Of a stretch of 25,907 nucleotides of DNA, positions 21,566 through 25,907 are shown piece after piece. Location: positions 1 through 25,907 of IMG/VR virus record IMGVR_UViG_3300020394_000231. One strand, given 5' to 3'. Within the stretch, counting starts at the first letter, position 1; each line of letters opens with the position of its first letter. Source of the stretch: a virus. Position numbers and translations under genes: made by a program. Under the pieces are notes generated by a model, which was not told the DNA's origin, did not search any database, and saw only the letters and a program-made list of their open reading frames with translations.

Positions 21566-23101
21566 ATGAACATAGACGAACGGTTCATGGCTGCGTTTGA
21601 GGGCTTTGACGCAGCACATGGACAGACACAGATATCTGATGAACGAAGGGCTGGTAAACAGAAAGCTAAATCGTACATCGTAAGAAAGCCACTAACATTA
21701 GATTTAATTCGTGAACACTTACAGGGGTTGAACGGTGTTGGATCTATTCCTATTAACGAGCACAACAAGTGCAAATTTGGCGCTCTTGATATTGATCAGT
21801 ATCCTTTGGATCTGGTGGCAATAGACAAGAAGCTGCGCGACATGGAAGTGCCTTGCGTTGTATGCAGGAGCAAGTCCGGCGGTGCTCACATATTCTTTTT
21901 CTTCAATGATTGGATCAGCGCAGGAGAGTTGCGTGACAAAGCATCAGAGATTGCTGCCTATCTTGGGTACGGTGGCTGCGAAATATTCCCGAAGCAAGAA
22001 CAGATTCTTGTCGAGCGTGGTGATGTTGGCAACTTTATTAACCTTCCGTACTTTGATTCGGAACAGACGCTCCGTTTCGCGATTGACGAAGACGGTGAGC
22101 CAGCATCGTTAGAAAGATTCCTTGAACTCGTCTCTGCCCGATCTGTAGACCCAAATGTTTTTGTTGGTTTGACATTTGGTGAACAGGTTGACGAGTTCGT
22201 TGAGTGGTCCCCCTGCCTGAACTGTATGTTTGGGCAGGGGATTCCAGAGGGCACACGCAACACAGTCATGTTTGCAGCAGCAGTTGCCTGTAAAAAGGAA
22301 CAGCCAGACAACTGGCGGCAACGGCTAGAAGAAATCAACATGAAGTATTGCACTCCGCCGCTACCAGCTACGGAGATTGTTACCATACAGCAGCAGCATG
22401 AGAAGAAGGAGTATGGCTTTCCGTGTGATCAGGAGCCGCTCAAATCCTTTTGCAACAAGAGTCTGTGCAAGACAAAAAAGTTTGGCATCGGATCCAACAT
22501 AACAAACGTAGAGGTCACGGGTCTGTGTGTTGTCAAATCAGAGCCGCCCGTGTGGTTTTGTGATGTGGGTGGTAAGCGAGTCGAGCTAACGACAGATGAC
22601 CTACAGACACCACAACGCTTTCAAAAAGCATGCATGGAACAGATACACATCATGCCACCAATGATGAAGGTGGCTGATTGGCAGGTCATTGTATCCATGA
22701 TGATGGAAGACATGAGTGAGATCGAAGTGCCGGAAGAATTAACATACAAAGGTCAGTTCATGGACCTGCTTGAAGCATTCTGTGATGGCAGGGTGCAAGC
22801 GCAGTCAGCCGAAGAACTAGCACTGGGCAAGCCATATACTGATGATGAAGAGGGCAAGACATTCTTCAAGCTTGAAGCATTGATTAAGTATCTACGCAAC
22901 CACAAGTTTGATAGTTACAGCCGTGGTCAGATACAGGAGCGGCTGAAAGAATTAAATATTGACGGTACAGCCAATGGGCAGAAACGGTTCAACACAACCA
23001 AGGGCGACACCAAACCCATGCGTGTCTGGTGGGTTCCATGTTTTGGGGCCGAGGTTCAAGCTCCAAGGATCGATGTCGGAGAAAACGAGGTGCCATTTTA
23101 A
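21566..23101 (+). CDS. Archaeo-eukaryotic-type DNA primase, 511 aa
   Basis: The catalytic core has FGALDIDQYP (Asp75 and Asp77) and SKSGGAHIFFFFND (His108), the D-x-D and S-G-G-x-H signatures of AEP-type primases of phages and TOTE-type systems. A PriCT-like part follows (GIPEGTRNTVMFAAAVACKK, TPPLPATEIVTIQQQHEKKEYGF ending with the Y-G-F pattern) and a Cys segment (CNKSLCKTKKFGIG). It starts at ATG 21566; an upstream TTG would add 15 unrelated residues. The C-terminus ends NEVPF, again like an SSB tip. Synthesises primers for the phage polymerase. Confidence 0.85.
   Translation: MNIDERFMAAFEGFDAAHGQTQISDERRAGKQKAKSYIVRKPLTLDLIREHLQGLNGVGSIPINEHNKCKFGALDIDQYPLDLVAIDKKLRDMEVPCVVCRSKSGGAHIFFFFNDWISAGELRDKASEIAAYLGYGGCEIFPKQEQILVERGDVGNFINLPYFDSEQTLRFAIDEDGEPASLERFLELVSARSVDPNVFVGLTFGEQVDEFVEWSPCLNCMFGQGIPEGTRNTVMFAAAVACKKEQPDNWRQRLEEINMKYCTPPLPATEIVTIQQQHEKKEYGFPCDQEPLKSFCNKSLCKTKKFGIGSNITNVEVTGLCVVKSEPPVWFCDVGGKRVELTTDDLQTPQRFQKACMEQIHIMPPMMKVADWQVIVSMMMEDMSEIEVPEELTYKGQFMDLLEAFCDGRVQAQSAEELALGKPYTDDEEGKTFFKLEALIKYLRNHKFDSYSRGQIQERLKELNIDGTANGQKRFNTTKGDTKPMRVWWVPCFGAEVQAPRIDVGENEVPF
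23049..23069. repeat. Three heptamer units in the primase C-terminus
   Basis: CCGAGGT (23049-23055), TCAAGCT (23056-23062) and CCAAGGA (23063-23069) follow in perfect 7-nt phase. They encode the end of the primase (around AEVQAPRI), just before its NEVPF tip, so the repeat family is also inside a coding C-terminus here. Confidence 0.6.
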
Positions 23102-24615
23102 TGGAAACAACAATCTTTGGACCGCCCGGTACAGGCAAGACAACCAGACTCATATCAATCGTGGAAGACGAACTGTCTCGCGGCACACCGCCGGACAGGA
23201 TTGCGTTTGTGTCGTTCAGTCGGAAGGCCGCAGAAGAAGCGCGTAACCGTGCAGCCGAAAAGCTAAACATGGACGCACAGCAGATGGTTTGGTTTCGTAC
23301 ACTACATTCGTTGGCGTTCAACTGTTTGGGCTTGAACAGTCAAAAGGTGTTGAAGGGATCCGACTATACAAAGATAGCAAAGTATCTGGGTCTTGAGTTT
23401 TCTGCTAATGCATCGGTCAACATGTCTGATGGGATATTGTTTACGCCGGGGCGTGGCGGTGATGCGTATTTGTCAATGATACAAATGGCGAGAGTTACTG
23501 GTCGCACACTTGAAGATCAGTTTTCCGCTACGGCAGATCGCAGGTTGCACTACCAGCAACTCAAGCTAGTGGATCAGGTGGTGAATGACTACAAGAAGGA
23601 AACAAACAAGCTAGATTTTGTTGACATGATCGAACAGTTTGTAGCCGAGGGCCAAGGTCCGACGTTAGATGTCCTGATTGTAGACGAAGCGCAGGACCTT
23701 GTACCTATGCAGTGGCGAATGGTGCACGAGGTGTTAAAGACCAAGGCCAAGCGCATCTATTATGCAGGTGATGACGATCAATGTATCTACTCGTGGATGG
23801 GTGTGGATGTGAGAGATTTCCTGCGTTCATCAGAAAATAAAATAGTATTAGATAAGTCATACAGGCTTCCCACGGCAGTGTATAATTTAGCAGATTCCCT
23901 TGTAAAACAAATAGATATACGACAGAAAAAAGTGTGGTCACCCACCGATAAAACCGGGACAGTTGTCTGGCATCGTGATATCCTAGATGTGGACATTACA
24001 ACTGGTGAGTGGCTAATCCTTGCTCGTACAAACTTTATCGCCAACAGAATCGCAAATGACCTCAAAGAACAAGGGTTCCTGTATTGGCGCGAAGGATCCG
24101 GTTGGTCCATATCGCCCAATGTTTTAACAGGAATTGAGGTATGGCTTAGACTATGCAAGAACAAACAACTGTCCGCATCGGAACTGAAGAGCTTATCAAC
24201 ACAGTTAAACTCAACCGTTATTACCAAAGCTGGCAGGAAAAGCCTTGCAAACCTAAACCCAGAAGTAACTTACACGCTCACAGATATACAGAACCTGTGC
24301 GAGTTGAGCGCGACAGAGCAGACACCGTGGCACGAAGTCCTGAAAGTATCGGACAAGGAGCGGATTTACATTACTTCTGTACGTCGGATGGGAGAGTCTA
24401 TCTTATCGGGCAAGCCGAGGATTCGGATATCGACGATACACAAAGCCAAAGGTGGCGAGGCGGATAACGTCGCCCTACTTCTAGATTCATCACGAGCATG
24501 CGCTGAAAGCACCGATCAGGCGTCCGAGATACGGACGTTTTATGTTGGGCTTACTCGTGCTAAGAAGGCTCTGCATATTGTAGAGTCACAATCACAATAC
24601 GGATTTCAGTTATGA
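23101..24615 (+). CDS. UvrD/Rep-like superfamily 1 helicase, 504 aa
   Basis: Motif I GPPGTGKT (residues 7-14), Ia AFVSFSRKAAEEA, motif II VDEAQD (194-199), motif III GDDDQCIYSWMG (from 223), motif IV YRLPTAVYNLA, motif V STIHKAKGGEADNV and motif VI FYVGLTRAKKALHI. All SF1A motifs are present. The ATG shares one base with the primase stop (TAATG); a longer in-frame reading runs into primase codons and is discarded. It would unwind DNA 3' to 5' at the phage fork or during recombination. At codons near residue 145-149 there are two more heptamers (GCAGATC GCAGGTT). Confidence 0.93.
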   Translation: METTIFGPPGTGKTTRLISIVEDELSRGTPPDRIAFVSFSRKAAEEARNRAAEKLNMDAQQMVWFRTLHSLAFNCLGLNSQKVLKGSDYTKIAKYLGLEFSANASVNMSDGILFTPGRGGDAYLSMIQMARVTGRTLEDQFSATADRRLHYQQLKLVDQVVNDYKKETNKLDFVDMIEQFVAEGQGPTLDVLIVDEAQDLVPMQWRMVHEVLKTKAKRIYYAGDDDQCIYSWMGVDVRDFLRSSENKIVLDKSYRLPTAVYNLADSLVKQIDIRQKKVWSPTDKTGTVVWHRDILDVDITTGEWLILARTNFIANRIANDLKEQGFLYWREGSGWSISPNVLTGIEVWLRLCKNKQLSASELKSLSTQLNSTVITKAGRKSLANLNPEVTYTLTDIQNLCELSATEQTPWHEVLKVSDKERIYITSVRRMGESILSGKPRIRISTIHKAKGGEADNVALLLDSSRACAESTDQASEIRTFYVGLTRAKKALHIVESQSQYGFQL

Positions 24616-24893
24616 AAAGAGCAGACGTACTTGACACAGCCAAGGGCTATGTCACACAGGATCGCGCATCGCAGCATGGCGAGATGGAAGACAACTTCAA
24701 GAACATTGAAACCGTCTGGTATTGGTGGGATAGCATCAAGCCGGATGATCTTCCTATCGGCGCAGACTGTGCCATAAAAATGACATTATTGAAGATAGCG
24801 CGTATAGCATCAAACCCACAGCATGCAGACAATTGGGTAGACGCTTGTGGATACATGGCTTGTGGCGGCGAGGTATCAACAGATGAAAGCTGA
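24612..24893 (+). CDS. DUF6378-family protein (93 aa)
   Basis: The ATGA junction couples it to the helicase. Blocks TQDRASQHGEMEDNFKNIE, AIKMTLLKIARIASNPQHAD and NWVDACGYMACGGEV match the D-R-x-x-x-H-G-x-x-x-x-N-F ... K-x-A-R-I ... D-x-x-x-D-x-x-G-Y pattern of DUF6378 phage proteins. Their arrangement resembles all-alpha NTP pyrophosphatase-type helices, so a nucleotide-linked role near the polymerase is possible, but this is inference. Confidence 0.78.
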   Translation: MKRADVLDTAKGYVTQDRASQHGEMEDNFKNIETVWYWWDSIKPDDLPIGADCAIKMTLLKIARIASNPQHADNWVDACGYMACGGEVSTDES

Positions 24894-25907
24894 TCTATTT
24901 GACTTTGAGGACACATGGGTGCCGCCATCGTCGTTCCCTGACCTTACAAAGTATGACCGCATAGCTATTGACTTGGAGACATGTGACCCAAACTTGACAA
25001 GACTCGGCCCCGGCTGGTGTCGTGATGACGGTTATGTCATAGGCTACGCTGTGGCGGCTGGTGATTTTGTTGGTTACTTTCCTGTGCGGCACAAGTCCGG
25101 CAACCTACCGGAAAGACTTGTGATCAACTGGCTGAAGAAGCAGTTAGCTACACCAAACATTGAGAAGGTCATGCATAATTCTATGTATGACTTGGGCTGG
25201 CTACGTTGGGCAGGGATAGAGGTTCAAGGTCCTATAATCGATACCATGATAGCCGCGCCTCTGTTGAACGAGAACCGCCTGTTCTACAACTTGAACTCGC
25301 TGTCCAAGGAATATCTGGGAGAAACGAAGAACGAAAAGATGCTACGCGCTGCGGCGGCAATGTATGGCGTTGATGCCAAGAGCGGTATGTGGCAACTCGA
25401 CTCAAGCTTTGTGGGTAGATATGCAGAGCAGGATGCTGCCGTTACGCTACGCTTGTGGGATAGGTTGCGTGTGGATTTACAAAAGGAAGAATGCACATCT
25501 ATATTTAAGCTTGAGTCATCACTACTACCCGTGCTGCTGGACATGAAGCAACGCGGTGTTAGAGTGGACATAGACAAAGCAGAGCAAGTCAAGAAGGAAC
25601 TGCTGGTAAGGGAAAAAATATTACTAGAAGAAATAAGGGCCGAGACCGGAGTTATTGTAGAGCCTTGGGTTGCTACATCTGTGGCAAAGGCGTTTGATGC
25701 CCTTGGTCTTAAATATCATAGGACAGAAAAGACGGATGCCCCCGCCTTTACAAAACAATTTTTGGCAAACCATGAGCACCCAATCGCGAAAAAGATTGTA
25801 CGCCTTCGTGAATTTAACAAAGCCAACACGACATTTGTGGAGACTATTCTTGAGCATTCGCATAACGGTCGTATCCATTGTGATTTTAACCCTCTTCGTT
25901 CAGATGA
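24883..25907 (+). CDS. Family A DNA polymerase with 3'-5' exonuclease (partial, right edge)
   Basis: The ATG at 24883 overlaps the previous gene by 11 nt, with GAGGT upstream. The 341 residues before the window edge include the exonuclease motifs: IAIDLETCDPN (Exo I), VMHNSMYDLGWLRW (Exo II) and RYAEQDAAVTLRLWDRL (Exo III with the Y-x-x-x-D). A connecting part (ESSLLPVLLDMKQRGVRVD) leads into the start of the polymerase domain (NGRIHCDFNPL), which continues outside. No unusual insertion is visible in this part. It is the replicative polymerase of the phage. Confidence 0.92.
   Translation, partial: MKADLFDFEDTWVPPSSFPDLTKYDRIAIDLETCDPNLTRLGPGWCRDDGYVIGYAVAAGDFVGYFPVRHKSGNLPERLVINWLKKQLATPNIEKVMHNSMYDLGWLRWAGIEVQGPIIDTMIAAPLLNENRLFYNLNSLSKEYLGETKNEKMLRAAAAMYGVDAKSGMWQLDSSFVGRYAEQDAAVTLRLWDRLRVDLQKEECTSIFKLESSLLPVLLDMKQRGVRVDIDKAEQVKKELLVREKILLEEIRAETGVIVEPWVATSVAKAFDALGLKYHRTEKTDAPAFTKQFLANHEHPIAKKIVRLREFNKANTTFVETILEHSHNGRIHCDFNPLRSD

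Noticed and set aside
21958-22386. Minus-strand frame of 142 codons inside the primase gene
   Set aside because: Antisense to conserved primase motifs; Ser/Cys-rich composition typical of shadow frames.
1-25907. CRISPR array or tRNA genes
   Set aside because: The repeats seen are 7-nt or single 33-nt copies without regular spacers, and I found no cloverleaf with CCA-type end by eye.

Overview
This window looks like part of the genome of a tailed, double-stranded DNA bacteriophage (Caudoviricetes, probably podovirus-like). It encodes both terminase subunits, a large portal protein, a GTA-type three-TM holin and a DNA replication set with its own family A polymerase. It also has almost no intergenic space, with many 1-4 nt start/stop overlaps. 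There is no integrase, rRNA or ribosomal gene, and I saw no tRNA or CRISPR array. The GTA-type holin, a DUF1289 protein and the polymerase/primase style suggest a phage of marine Proteobacteria, perhaps Alphaproteobacteria. That host guess is inference.

Layout. (1) Positions 1-10270, minus strand, are one packaging/structural/lysis operon. In order of transcription it holds terL, a 1309-residue polyvalent-type virion protein, a basic 152-residue protein, the portal, a 31-residue micro-ORF, a 3TM holin, a two-TM small protein, a DUF1289 Cys4 protein, a 133-residue HTH/Lys-rich protein and an unknown protein that runs off the left edge. (2) The divergent region 10271-10513 carries two perfect TTGT-NN-ACAA palindromes exactly 21 bp apart. 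(3) Positions 10514-12402, plus strand, are an island of small genes inserted between terL and terS. It includes two cassettes, each made of a GC-rich repeat, a promoter-like stretch, one gene and a perfect terminator; the genes are a winged-helix protein and a Gp88-family protein. (4) Positions 12445-13396, minus strand, hold terS and an overlapping VRR-NUC-like nuclease whose C-terminus is encoded by a degenerate heptanucleotide repeat array. (5) Positions 13664-17973, plus strand, are sixteen small, overlapping, mostly unrecognised genes behind an extended -10 promoter. This is a typical early/host-takeover region. (6) Positions 17994-25907, plus strand, are the replication module: SNF2-like helicase, a ribbon-helix-helix protein, an unknown protein, an SSB-like protein with a DEIPF tip, an AEP primase, a UvrD-like helicase, a DUF6378 protein and family A DNA polymerase (cut by the right edge). 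One minus-strand PD-(D/E)XK nuclease (19354-19776) sits inside this module, antisense to the end of the SNF2 gene.

How it works together. The rightward genes probably take over the host and replicate DNA: primase, two helicases, an SSB-like protein and the polymerase. The leftward genes package DNA, build the portal vertex and lyse the cell. The unusual features are a degenerate 7-nt repeat family (CCAAGGT / CCGAGGT / CGCAGGT types) scattered between and inside genes, the repeat-bounded gene cassettes that split terS from terL, and several genes shorter than 60 codons, including the DUF1289, micro-ORF and RHH genes.
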